This document shows, one piece after another, positions 1 through 8,896 of a stretch of 64,000 nucleotides of DNA. Made by a program: the position numbers and the translations under genes. Position 1 is the first letter of the stretch; each line of letters opens with the position of its first letter. Source of the DNA: Chitinophagaceae bacterium (lineage in GTDB: Bacteria; Bacteroidota; Bacteroidia; Chitinophagales; Chitinophagaceae); contig JADKAJ010000008.1 of NCBI GenBank assembly GCA_016719165.1, positions 1-64,000 on the forward strand, written 5' to 3'. The notes below the pieces were generated by a model. The model made no database searches, was not told where the DNA came from, and worked only from the letters and a program-made list of their open reading frames with translations.

Positions 1-1203
1 CAAAACCCAAGTCGTATTTCCGGTTCAAATGGAGCTGACACGGGAGCCTTGTTGTCGGTTTTCTGCTATCAACAGTACCCATAATGTCCTGTTAAAGTGT
101 TGGCCAGATCATCTGCAAGTGTGAAATGAATGATATTAATTACAGGTTCAAGTGGTTCTTTAATGCATTTCAACCACGGGTGAAATTACATTTTTAATAG
201 CGAGGTGGGGCCCGGTTGGTGGATGGAATTTTGGGGAAATTTCATTCGTTAATAACACAACCCAGGCATTACAGGTTATCCCTGGTTTTAAAGCTACAAT
301 TATCGATAACGATGGTGATAACGGTACATTAAATGAGTCCGTTTCTTTTTACTCTTTGAATTCTTATACTTTAGAAAACAATACTGCTGTAACTGTATCA
401 AACATCACAGAGAATATAGCAGGCAATCCTGTGATTGTTGGTAAAAAATTTGATGGGTCTTCAACATTGTATTCGAGCGGTGTAGATACGTCGGAAACAA
501 CAATAATGACAACTGTCACTTATACATCTACCAAATGTAGTCAGATTAAGAGTCGGGTGGTACTAAATCATCTTCCTCAAGTCGAATAAACAGGATTTAT
601 TCTATCTGGTTTTCAAAAGTTTTGACTATGCTTGCAATTCACCTTGCCTGTTAAATTGACTGCATTCAATGCTGTATTTATATAATTCGAACAAAGTGGA
701 TCTCGTAGAGCACTGCTTCAAAGTGTAATACTTAAGTCATTTTGTAGTGGAAAAGAGTACCGATGGTATTAACTACGGTGATGCCGGGTTGTGTTTGCGT
801 GTGGCACCAAGGAAAGACAGACTATAAATTATCAGATAATATAGCCATTGACCAGGCTAAAATTAGCTGGCCCAAAACTGTCTGTAGATGTTGATGGCGA
901 GGGACTGACTGTCAGCAAGCCGTATCATCAGAAGGAAATAGCCAGGAAGAGAATAAAATAACAATGCTCACTTATCCTAATCCTGTAAGTAATGAGCTTC
1001 GTATTACCGTTCCTGCAAGCTGGCAGAATAAAGAAAGCAGTGTACGAGGTATTTAACTCAAACGGACAGATTGCCAAAAAGGGCTGAGACGTCAAACAGC
1101 AGCCAGACCAGAGGCGATCAATGTAACAAACTGGCACCGGAGGCTTCGCAGAGTAAGAGTAAGCTGAGGACAAATTGCTCAGCAATTGATGGTAAAGCAT
1201 TAA
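1..1203 (+). pseudogene. 5'-truncated, frame-broken T9SS cargo gene (copy 1)
   Basis: Only the 3' part of a secreted-protein gene lies in the window. One clean open stretch, about 200-589, reads as a beta-rich extracellular domain (for example a stretch reading IIDNDGDNGTLNESV). After that, recognisable pieces are spread over all three frames: an FN3-like piece (HFVVEKSTDGINY), the sorting-domain start (LTYPNPVSNELRITVPAS) and the end near 1203. Small insertions and deletions break it every few dozen bases. The last 500 bases repeat the end of the next gene. Either the sequence quality is poor at this end or the gene has decayed. No specific function can be given beyond type IX-secreted surface or extracellular protein. 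Confidence 0.6.
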
Positions 1204-1258
1204 TAAAATTTTTCTAGGGGTTTCATAGCCGCCTTGCCTTTTGGTGAGGCGGTTTTTA
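690..1258 (+). repeat. Direct repeat copy 1 (T9SS tail plus terminator)
   Basis: This stretch matches 2410-2993 closely: the same FN3/sorting-domain coding sequence followed by the same terminator, about 1.73 kb apart. Copy 1 carries more single-base differences and indels than copy 2. By eye the differences look scattered rather than concentrated at third codon positions. Confidence 0.75.
1228..1258 (+). terminator. Rho-independent terminator, copy 1
   Basis: GCCGCCTTGCC pairs with GGTGAGGCGG around a TTTT loop, followed by a T run. The stem is identical to the terminator at 2961-2993. Confidence 0.8.
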
Positions 1259-1637
1259 TTCTAGTAACCTCATTTTTTTGAAGCGTTTAGTAATGTTTTC
1301 CTGCTCAAAATTACAGGAATTTTGATAAAACTAATGTGTTTGATAGACAGCAGAAATGGTAATAATACTACCAGAAAATGCGAATTATTTCTTACGAAGA
1401 AAAAATGTCGAAAAACTTGCAAGTAGAAAAGCTGCACGTATTATGTTTGTCTCCAGATCGAACGAATCCTAAAGTAACGTAAATCCGACACCTAGGAAAC
1501 AAACTACTCTTATCACACGGGATATTACTTCCCGGTCTGTTTCAACTTTCATATATCGGTTTTCATTGCCTCCCGAGAACAAGTTCAAAAGGACCCGTAC
1601 CAGTTTATTTAGTCACCTTGAACCCTAACACAAAACA
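1259..1637. other. Intergenic stretch, nothing recognised
   Basis: The 380 bases between terminator 1 and the next gene start hold no open frame or RNA I recognise. The stretch shares the noisy character of its surroundings, so a promoter for the next gene could be hidden by sequence errors. Confidence 0.4.
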
Positions 1638-2932
1638 ATGTTAAACAATTTTACACTCTAAGCAAAGCCTTTTGAAGTTTTTGCTCTGATAGTCGTGACA
1701 GCTTCACAGATTGTACTTACCCAGGCACAATCTCTTCCTGTTTTAACAGAGGTTAAAATTTGAAAACTTTGAGCTAATTGCCCAGATACAAGCCTCCAAA
1801 CAGGTGCTTCCTTACCGGTTTTCGGATGTAACCACTAAATATGTGGATGCCATAGTTACAATTGACAGCCTGGTAAATGGCGCTAAAGTGAATAAGATAG
1901 ATGACAATAGTAATGGAGTAGGTTATGTGGCGTTCAGCCTGCTGTGCAATCCGGGAATTACATAGGAAGGAAATTCTTATGCGGTTTTACATTTCAATTT
2001 GTTTCAGAAGAATACTCTTACACCTATTTGTTCTGCAAATAATAAATGCAACTGCTCTTGATTTTAGATGAAATAGCATGCTGAAAGAATTTGTTGAGAG
2101 TTGTGGAGACTTAGCAGCAATGTGTCTTATTGGATGGGAACACCGGATATCCTGGTTACAGAACTATCTAATAAGGCATTTATGGAAAAAATGTGCTGGA
2201 GTGTTGAAAGAAATCGGAGTGATGCACTTCCTCTTTGGCTAATATGTTTCCTGCAACTAAAAATGATGTATCGTCTTTTGTAGTAAGAGTACGGTACCAT
2301 CTTTTTCTTAAAACCGCAGCTCTGCTACAAGACAGTTCCAGCCTGTAGAAGGCTTTACATACCCTCCTTCGACACTCCCTATTAGCCTTACTGCTTTTTC
2401 TGCTTCATTAAATAATAGCAAAGTGGACCTTAAATGGAGCACTGCTTCGAAGTTAGCGTAAGCCATTTTGTAGTGGAAAAGAGTACCGATGGTATCAACT
2501 ACAAAAGACGCCGGAGTTGTGTTTGCGTATGGTACTGCAACCGGAAAAGCAGACTATAATTTGTCTGATAATATTGCAAATGACCAGGCTAAAATAATTT
2601 ATTACAGGCTTCGCTCTGTAGATATTGATGGCAAGGGACAGCTGTCACAACCCGTATCATCAGAAGAAATAGCCAGAAGAGAATAAAATAACAATACTCA
2701 CTTATCCTAATCCTGTAATAATGAGCTTCGTATTACCGTTCCTGCAAACTGGCAGAATAAGAAAGCAGTGTACGAGGTATTTAACTCAAACGGACAGATT
2801 GCCAAAAGGGCTGAAACGTCAAACAGCAGCCAGACAGAAACAATCAATGTAACAAACCTGGCACCAGGCTTCTACATAGTAAGAGTAAGCTGCGAGGGAC
2901 AAATTGCACAGCAGAAGATAGTAAAGCACTAA
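1638..2932 (+). pseudogene. Frame-broken T9SS cargo gene (copy 2)
   Basis: A start codon at 1638 opens a signal-peptide-like sequence (FALIVVTASQIVLTQAQS after one frame correction). A mature region follows (reading VLPYRFSDVTTKYVDAIVTI, then VTIDSLVNGAKVNKIDDNSN), ending in an FN3-like piece and a type A sorting domain (LTYPNPV.NELRITVPA ... GFYIVRVSCEGQIAQQKIVKH). At least six frame changes are needed to read it through, many of them single-base. The tail is better preserved than that of copy 1. With corrections it would encode a secreted protein of roughly 420-430 residues that crosses the outer membrane by the type IX system. Tandem paralogues followed by the same terminator suggest a local duplication. 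Confidence 0.6.
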
Positions 2933-2993
2933 TAAACTAATTTTTCATAGGGGTTTCATAGCCGCCTTGCCTTTTGGTGAGGCGGTTTTTTTA
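2410..2993 (+). repeat. Direct repeat copy 2 (T9SS tail plus terminator)
   Basis: Second copy of the repeat described at 690-1258. It covers the FN3-like piece, the sorting domain and the terminator. Confidence 0.75.
2961..2993 (+). terminator. Rho-independent terminator, copy 2
   Basis: Same stem as the copy at 1228 (GCCGCCTTGCC / GGTGAGGCGG), with a seven-T run. It closes the second T9SS-tail gene. Confidence 0.85.
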
Positions 2994-3028
2994 TTAAAAA
3001 TATTTTGGTTTATATTATAAACTACTTT

Positions 3029-5311
3029 ATGTTTGTGTTCCAAACCTGGGAATTTGCCAGGAAAGTTCAAAACATTCGTGCAGTAGTTATAGGTATAATA
3101 CTATTGCAGGCTGTTTCTGCACAGGTAATGGTAAAGGGTATTGTGAAGGATAATAAAGGCAACCCTATTGCTGGCGCAAGTATTTTCTATTAAAGACAGC
3201 TATGATGGAGCTACTTCTGATTCACTAGCCAGGTATAGTTTTAAAGCATTTGAAAAAGGTCCGCAACTTTTGATTGTTTCAAATATCGGCTATAAGTCAT
3301 ATGAACAGCAGGTTAAGCTGGAATCAGGTTTACTAACTATAGATGTGGTATTGAAGCAGGAAGTCACTGAATTGACTGCTGTGGTTTTATCGGCCGGAAC
3401 TTTTGAAGCCAGTGACCGTAAACGGGCTGCTGTTTTAGACCCGATTGATATTGTAACTACCGCCAGTGCCAATGGCGATATTACGGGGCCTTAAAAACAA
3501 TTGCCGGGTGCGCAACAGGTGGGAGAAAGGAAGGGTTGTTTGTAAGAGGTGGAACAGCTGCAGAAACAAAAACATTTATTGATGGTACGCTGGTTAATAA
3601 TTTCTTTTTTTTCCAGTGTGCCCAATATTGCCTGATTTGGAAGGTTCTCCCCCTTTATTTTTAAAGGAACGGTCTTTAGTACAGGCGGGTATTCTGCACT
3701 GTTTGGGCGAGGCTCTTTCATCGGCACTCATTCTTGAATCAATAGACTTACCGGATCAATCATCCGCCAACCTGGGTTAAGTGTATTGGGGAATTAATGG
3801 AGGTTACCAGCATCTTTCAAAAAAATAAGCAATCGTCTTTTGGTGCCAGCTACAGTTATACAGACCTCTCTTTAGCTTTTGCAGTCATTAAACAGCGCCA
3901 GGATTATTCTAAAGTGCCGGCTTATCATGGTGCAGATGCAAACTTTCGGATTAAAACATCAAAAACCGGGATGCTTAAATATTATGGCTATTTCAGCAGT
4001 AACAGGCTTGCGTTTACAACCAATAGCATTGATTCGCTGGGGTATCTTGATAAATTTTCCATTCAAAATTCAAATGTCTTCCATAATCTTTCCTGGAAAG
4101 AAAACCTCTCCAAACGCTGGAAGATTTTTTCCGGCATCTCTTATACTAATAATAAAGATGATATTAACAGCAATATGCAGGATAATAATAAAAATGATGT
4201 TGTACTGAATGGTCTTGAGTTTAAAGAATTTAATGTTGATACAAAGGGAACTTATTTTAATGTCAAAACTGTACTGGAAAAAAAGCTGAAAGGTTTGAGT
4301 GCTATCCGCTTTGGCGGGGAGTATAACTTCAGTAACGATCAGTTAGTTTATACAGCCTATAATAACCAGCAGTATCCCAATACGGTGAAGGAGCACATCA
4401 AGGCTGCTTTTGCCGAAAGCGATATATATGCAACCAACGACCTGGCAATAAAAGCCGGGCTTCGCTTCGAACATTCTGATATTCTTGATAAAACTAATAT
4501 CGCACCCCGGTTATCTCTTGCTTATAAGTTAGGCAAAGGAACCCAGGCTTCACTGGCTTATGGTATTTTTTATCAGAATCCTGAAAGAAGATACCTGCCT
4601 TCACCCAATGCACTCACTTTTATGAAGGCTACCCATTACATTGCGCAGTTTCAACGATCAATTAATCAGCAAACATTGAGAGTGGAGGTTTTCTATAAGC
4701 AATATGATAACCTGGTAAAAACCGGTGTAACAAATTTTACAGAGTCGGCTATTAATAACAACGGGTTTGGCGATGCCAGCGGGTTTGAATTTTTCTGGCG
4801 GGATAAAAAAACAATAAAGAATTTTGATTATTGGGTCTCTTATTCATACCTGGATACTAAAAGAGATTTTTTGAATTTCCCTTTTGCTATTACTCCGAAT
4901 TTCGCTGCAAAACATACGGCTTCATTGGTTACCAAAAAATTTGTGCAGCAATTAAAAATGAACCTCAATGCTTCCTATAACTATAGTAGTGGCCGTCCTT
5001 ATTACAATATCGGTTTTGACGGTACCAATTATAAATTCAACGACAGGGGTACAATACCCGCTTATCACAATGTTAGTTTTGCCATTAATTACCTCCCGAA
5101 AATTGGTAAGAAAGATGCAAAATCATTTGCAGTATATGTACTGCAGGTAAGTAATATTTTTAATATTAAGCAAACCTATGGGTACCAGTATTCCTATAAT
5201 GGCAATAGAAAAGAAGCTATTGTACCTACATCCAGGATGTTCGTATATATCGGAGCTTTCCTGAGTTTTGGAGTAGACAGGAGTGACGAAGTAATTAATA
5301 ATAGTTTATAA
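3029..5311 (+). pseudogene. TonB-dependent receptor with carboxypeptidase-like N-domain, several frameshifts
   Basis: An outer-membrane TonB-dependent receptor split into pieces. A signal peptide (VVIGIILLQAVSAQ) leads into a CarboxypepD_reg-like domain (VKGIVKDNKGNPIAGASI). Frame change 1 near 3180-3188 is explained by one extra T in a TTTT run. The next piece (SIKDSYDGATSD to ASANGDITG) ends near 3487. The plug follows in pieces (LKQLPGAQQVGE; GLFVRGGTAAETKTFIDGT; TGGYSALFG; ESIDLPDQSSANLGLSVLG). From 3797 a clean 504-residue frame encodes the beta-barrel to its end. All breaks are small and lie before 3.8 kb, so an assembly or sequencing fault is at least as likely as real decay. The substrate is unknown. 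A start at 3029 is a guess because of the errors. Confidence 0.7.
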
Positions 5312-5355
5312 TAGTTAAAAGGATCAATAATTTATCACTAATTAAATTTTATACA

Positions 5356-6000
5356 ATGAAAAGAAGTTTTTTTGTCTTATGTACCAGTTTCATGCTAACC
5401 ACTTCATTTGCCCAAAGTGAAAAATACATCAAAGCAATGGAAGCCCTGGTACCTGCCGTGGATACCACCCGTAGTCCTGATGGGCTTACACAACTTGCAA
5501 ATTCTTTTGAAAGAATTGCCAATGCAGAAAAAACAATGTGGTTACCTTTTTATTATGCAGCACTTTGTCATATAAATAAGGCAAACGGATACTTTCAGAC
5601 ACAAGAACTTGATAAGGTTGATCCGCTGATGGATATAGCAGAGCCTTTACTGGCAAAGGCAGAAGAACTGGAGAAGAATAATTCTGAGATCATGTGCCTG
5701 AAAAAAATGTTCAATACAGGGAAAATGATGGCTGACCCGATGAACCGGTTTATGACATTCGGCCAATCTGCTGCGCAGGCGCTGGAAGTAGCCAGGGGTT
5801 TGAACCCTGACAATCCAAGGGTATATCTTTTGGAAGGTATTGATAAGTATTATACACCTGAACAGTACGGAGGTAGTAAATCTGAAGGAAAAAAATTGTT
5901 TGAAGAAGCCATGAAAAAATTTGAAGTGTTTAAGCCTGCCAGCAGTATTCACCCTTCGTGGGGCTTAAGCCAGGTTAAATATTTTCTTACACTGGAATAG
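5356..6000 (+). CDS. Exported TPR-like protein
   Basis: 214 residues beginning with a signal peptide (MKRSFFVLCTSFMLTTSFAQ). The mature part is helical with TPR-like spacing: LANSFERIANAEKTMWLPFYYAALCHI, then MDIAEPLLAKAEELEKNNSEIMCLKKMF, then ALEVARGLNPDNPRVYLLEGIDKYY. It probably acts in the periplasm as a protein-binding helper. It follows the TonB receptor by 44 bases on the same strand, so the two may be co-transcribed. I recognise no named family, and the role in receptor function is inference from position only. Confidence 0.7.
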   Translation: MKRSFFVLCTSFMLTTSFAQSEKYIKAMEALVPAVDTTRSPDGLTQLANSFERIANAEKTMWLPFYYAALCHINKANGYFQTQELDKVDPLMDIAEPLLAKAEELEKNNSEIMCLKKMFNTGKMMADPMNRFMTFGQSAAQALEVARGLNPDNPRVYLLEGIDKYYTPEQYGGSKSEGKKLFEEAMKKFEVFKPASSIHPSWGLSQVKYFLTLE

Positions 6001-6061
6001 AATTATATTGCCCAGCGGGCAGCCTGGAAACAGGCTGCTTTTTGCTTTTTAAAAAATAATT

Positions 6062-6730
6062 ATGTCAAAAGAGAATTTTTCACCCGAGCAAAGTCTTCAG
6101 CTTATTCAGTCCATGATCAATAAAGCAAAAGATGCCTGTCATGATACAGGCATTGCCGCAATTATGTGGGGGGCTGTAATAGCAATTTGTTCATTGGTGA
6201 GGTTGTCTGAACTGCATTTTGAGTACAGACTGCCATTTGATATCTACCTGCTTACAATTGTCGCAGTAATCCCACAGATCTATTTTTCAGTAAAAGAGAA
6301 AAAGGAAAGAAAAGTTAAGACCTATGATGATGCCTTTATGGATTCGCTCTGGTTAGGCTTTGGGATCTGCATTTTCCTGATGATCTTTACAACCAGCGTT
6401 ATGTACAGCCAATGGAATCCCGTTGCCGGGGAATACAGGAAGCTAACCGGTACTGAATTTCCATTCAGACTGTATGAATTCAACTCTTCTTTTTTCCTCA
6501 TGCTTTATGGATTGCCAACCTTTGTTACAGGGGTAAGTATGAAGTTTAAACCAATGCTCTGGGGAGGATTACTTTGCTGGGTGTCTTGTCTTGTTACAAT
6601 TTATACCCCGATTAAGATAGATCTGATCTTAGTTGCCTTGTCTTCTTTTTTTGCATGGCTGGTACCGGGTATCATTATGGAAAAAGAATACAGAAAAGCT
6701 AAAAGGGAATTAACAGCTGCCAATGTTTAA
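6062..6730 (+). CDS. Integral membrane protein, unknown function
   Basis: 222 residues with about six hydrophobic segments (for example GIAAIMWGAVIAICSL, FDIYLLTIVAVIPQIYF, SLWLGFGICIFLMIF, MLWGGLLCWVSCLVTIY, LILVALSSFFAWLVPGIIM). A short cytoplasmic N-terminus (SKENFSPEQSLQLIQSMINKAKD) precedes the first segment. Its 3' end overlaps the start of the next gene by eight bases, so the two are translated as a pair. Membrane protein plus small winged-helix protein is a recurring pairing in Bacteroidota; the physiological role is unknown. Confidence 0.75.
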   Translation: MSKENFSPEQSLQLIQSMINKAKDACHDTGIAAIMWGAVIAICSLVRLSELHFEYRLPFDIYLLTIVAVIPQIYFSVKEKKERKVKTYDDAFMDSLWLGFGICIFLMIFTTSVMYSQWNPVAGEYRKLTGTEFPFRLYEFNSSFFLMLYGLPTFVTGVSMKFKPMLWGGLLCWVSCLVTIYTPIKIDLILVALSSFFAWLVPGIIMEKEYRKAKRELTAANV

Positions 6731-7016
6731 AGAACTTGACCCTATATTGCACTCGCAGCTTCGCTTAGCTGTTATGTCACTGCTTATTAGTGTGAAGGAA
6801 GCAGAGTTTACTTTTATTAAGGAGAAAACAAACTCCACAGCCGGTAACCTGAGTGTGCAGATACAAAAATTAAAAGATGCCGGTTATATAGATGTGAAAA
6901 AGCAATTTAAAGATAACTATCCCCAAACATTGTGCAGCATAACAAAGCAGGGGATTAAGGCTTTTGAAGAGTATGTTACGAACCTGCAATCTTATCTTGG
7001 TAAAGGCGAAAAATGA
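6723..7016 (+). CDS. Small winged-helix transcriptional regulator (HTH_34/MarR-like)
   Basis: 97 residues, almost entirely one winged-helix domain. LDPILHSQLRLAVMSLLISV is the first helix region, EAEFTFIKEKTNSTAGNLSVQIQKLKDAGYIDVKK forms the helix-turn-helix, and the wing contains TLCSITKQGIKAFEEYV. The pattern fits the short DNA-binding family related to PF13601. It overlaps the upstream membrane-protein gene by eight bases and is followed immediately by a strong terminator, so it ends a two-gene unit. It probably controls its own operon or the nearby genes; the target is not visible. Confidence 0.8.
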   Translation: MFKELDPILHSQLRLAVMSLLISVKEAEFTFIKEKTNSTAGNLSVQIQKLKDAGYIDVKKQFKDNYPQTLCSITKQGIKAFEEYVTNLQSYLGKGEK

Positions 7017-7050
7017 GAAAGCCCTTTAGACAAAGGGCTTTCTCTCTTTT
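7017..7050 (+). terminator. Rho-independent terminator
   Basis: GAAAGCCCTTT pairs with AAAGGGCTTTC across a four-base loop, starting right after the stop codon of the winged-helix gene. The T-rich tail is TCTCTTTT. Confidence 0.85.
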
Positions 7051-7084
7051 GATACTCTAAGTGTATGAGAAAGATGAGGGTTGC

Positions 7085-7228
7085 TTAATGGCTTACCCTG
7101 TTATTAGTTCTTATGGGTTGTAAAATAAGCTGGGGAGAATGTTGCTTTTTTACATTTAATATTTTTTCAACCGCTTTTTTCAAACGGTTATATCCTTGCT
7201 TCAGCGACTTGTTTATTTTTTCTGACAT
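7085..7228 (-). CDS. Possible 47-residue basic small protein
   Basis: A short frame starting MSEKINKSLKQGYNRLKKAV and ending at 7085. It is Lys/Arg/Gln rich, with an amphipathic helix-like first half (KSLKQGYNRLKKAVEKIL). It begins 14 bases after the end of the frame-corrected FN3-type gene on the same strand, which fits a two-gene unit. There is no signal peptide and no family I know. It could equally be chance, because short AT-rich frames are common. Confidence 0.3.
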   Translation of the reverse strand: MSEKINKSLKQGYNRLKKAVEKILNVKKQHSPQLILQPIRTNNRVSH

Positions 7229-7242
7229 GTTATTAATTTAGC

Positions 7243-7657
7243 TTAACTGGCCGGACTTACAGTTATTATTTTTGAATAGGCTACCTGGCGTTGTTTATTT
7301 ATCAACTTAATTCTGTACACTGATTTTGGTTTGCTGGCCTTTTCAAAAAACTGGTATTCTTCAGTTTCAGATTTATCAGTACCAAAAACAATTGCTGCGG
7401 TCGTAAAATTTTTTACCATCCAGGCTTTTTTCTACTTCAAACATGTAAACTGCTTCATTTTCTTCTACTTTCCAGTTTAAAAGCACTTTATTATTGTTAA
7501 TTGTTCCATCCAGGCTGATTACCCTGCCCGGAAATTTTGGTTCTGTATGACTTTGAGAAGAAAAGCTTGTAAAAGGGGCATAGTCATGTAGATTGCTCCA
7601 TTGCATATCCGGTAGTTTCCATGTTAAAACGATCGCAAGAATAAGGTACTTTGTCAT
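7243..7657 (-). pseudogene. Small exported FN3-type protein with one-base frameshift
   Basis: The first 93 residues run from MTKYLILAIVLTWKLP to DGKKFYDRSN and stop at 7376. Removing one A from the run of six A (minus strand, about 7408-7413) restores a frame that continues DGKNFTTAAIVFGTDKSETE and ends YSKIITVSPAS at 7243. The corrected product has 137 residues. Its body (VLLNWKVEENEAVYMFEVEKSLDGKNF ... YRIKLINKQRQVAYSKII) is the FN3-like module that usually precedes T9SS sorting tails, but here no sorting tail follows. A homopolymer error is the simplest explanation; a true frameshift is the alternative. Confidence 0.65.
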
Positions 7658-7941
7658 TTCTTAGGGTTTTTGAATTGATCTTCAAATGGCCCACAGAAAT
7701 ATTGGATGTTTGTTTTCGGTTGCTGATTTATCCCTGTCGGGTTGCTACATTAAAATTCGTACCCAAATTGGTGGAGAGGACAGTGAGTTTTGGTACGGAC
7801 GTTTATAGTAGTTTTACGTGGGTAAATGTGGTTTTCTGAATCGGAAACAAACCTAATCTATGAACGTAACATTTGCAAGTCTTTGGTAAAAAATATTTTC
7901 TTAAACTCTTAAATACTTCATTAGCAGGGGTGAACCTTTAA
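7658..7941. other. Divergent intergenic region
   Basis: About 280 bases between the minus-strand FN3 gene and the plus-strand ABC genes. A CAAACCTA at 7848-7855 reads TAGGTTTG on the minus strand and could be a -7 box for a long leader towards 7657. No RNA gene is seen. Confidence 0.35.
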
Positions 7942-7949
7942 TACCTTTG
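7942..7949 (+). promoter_or_regulatory. Putative -7 promoter box (TACCTTTG)
   Basis: Matches the Bacteroidota -7 consensus TAnnTTTG, 17 bases before the ATG (14 before the GTG) of the ABC ATPase gene. No clear -33 TTTG is seen. Confidence 0.45.
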
Positions 7950-7966
7950 CCCGTTATCTGTCAGTG

Positions 7967-8896
7967 ATGGTACCAATTATCGAAGTAAAACATCTTACCA
8001 AGTATTTCCGGGATTTACGAGCCGTCAATGATCTTTCTTTTACTGTACAGGAAGGACAGGTGTATGGATTCCTGGGACAAAACGGGGCCGGTAAATCCAC
8101 TACCATCCGGATGCTGCTAACACTCATCAAGCCAACGTCGGGAAGTATCGAAATCTTTGGCCTTGATTTGCAAAAGCACCGGAAAGAAATCCTCAGGCAG
8201 GTGGGTGCAATTATTGAACGTCCCGATCTCTACAAGTATCTGACCGCATTGGAGAATCTGCGCATTTTTGCTGCGATGAGCGGTATCAAAATTTCTGAAA
8301 AGAAATTAATGGATCAACTGGCGATGGTGGGATTGGAACAGCGGGCACACAGCAAAGTAAAAACATATTCGCAGGGGAATGAAACAACGGTTGGGTATTG
8401 CGATAGCCTGGTGCATGACCCCAAGCTTATCATCCTTGATGAACCAACAAATGGCCTCGACCCGCAGGGGATTGCTGATATACGAAATCTAATTCTTATG
8501 CTTAGCCGGGAAATGCATAAGACGTTGTTGATCTCGTCACACCTATTAAGTGAGATGGAACTGATTGCTGATTCTATGATCATTATCGATAAAGGAAAGA
8601 AATTGGTGGAAGGAAAAGTTAATGAATTGTTTGACCCTGCGGAAACTATTGTTGAGCTGAAAACAACAGACGATAGCGAAACGTACAATAAACTGCTGCA
8701 ATCATCTTTGAAGGGATTTGTACAAGGCAGAAGGAATGATTGTGTGCTGTTGAAGTTGCACCGGAATAAGGTACCGGAAGTGATGAAAGAGCTGGTCAGT
8801 ATGGATGTTAACGTCATTTCATTGCATTCTAAACACTCACTGGAAGATTATTTTTTATCATTAACAACCGGGCAGTCAAATGTTGAAATTGCTTAA
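7967..8896 (+). CDS. ABC-2 type exporter ATP-binding protein; signature motif scrambled by paired indels
   Basis: About 309 residues, of the BcrA/CcmA-like ATPase family that powers ABC-2 exporters. Walker A is GQNGAGKST, Walker B LIILDEPTNGLDPQG, and a C-terminal extension follows the H-loop (SSHLLSEME). The signature region, however, reads YSQGNETTVGYCDSLVHDP. Removing one A at 8378/8379 and adding one C near 8407 gives YSQGMKQRLGIAIALVHDP, the expected form. The 30 bases between these points are thus out of frame, with the frame restored afterwards. Either two base errors or a real paired mutation that would disable the ATPase. It overlaps the permease gene by 17 bases. ATG 7967 is preferred over GTG 7964. 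Confidence 0.85.
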   Translation: MVPIIEVKHLTKYFRDLRAVNDLSFTVQEGQVYGFLGQNGAGKSTTIRMLLTLIKPTSGSIEIFGLDLQKHRKEILRQVGAIIERPDLYKYLTALENLRIFAAMSGIKISEKKLMDQLAMVGLEQRAHSKVKTYSQGNETTVGYCDSLVHDPKLIILDEPTNGLDPQGIADIRNLILMLSREMHKTLLISSHLLSEMELIADSMIIIDKGKKLVEGKVNELFDPAETIVELKTTDDSETYNKLLQSSLKGFVQGRRNDCVLLKLHRNKVPEVMKELVSMDVNVISLHSKHSLEDYFLSLTTGQSNVEIA

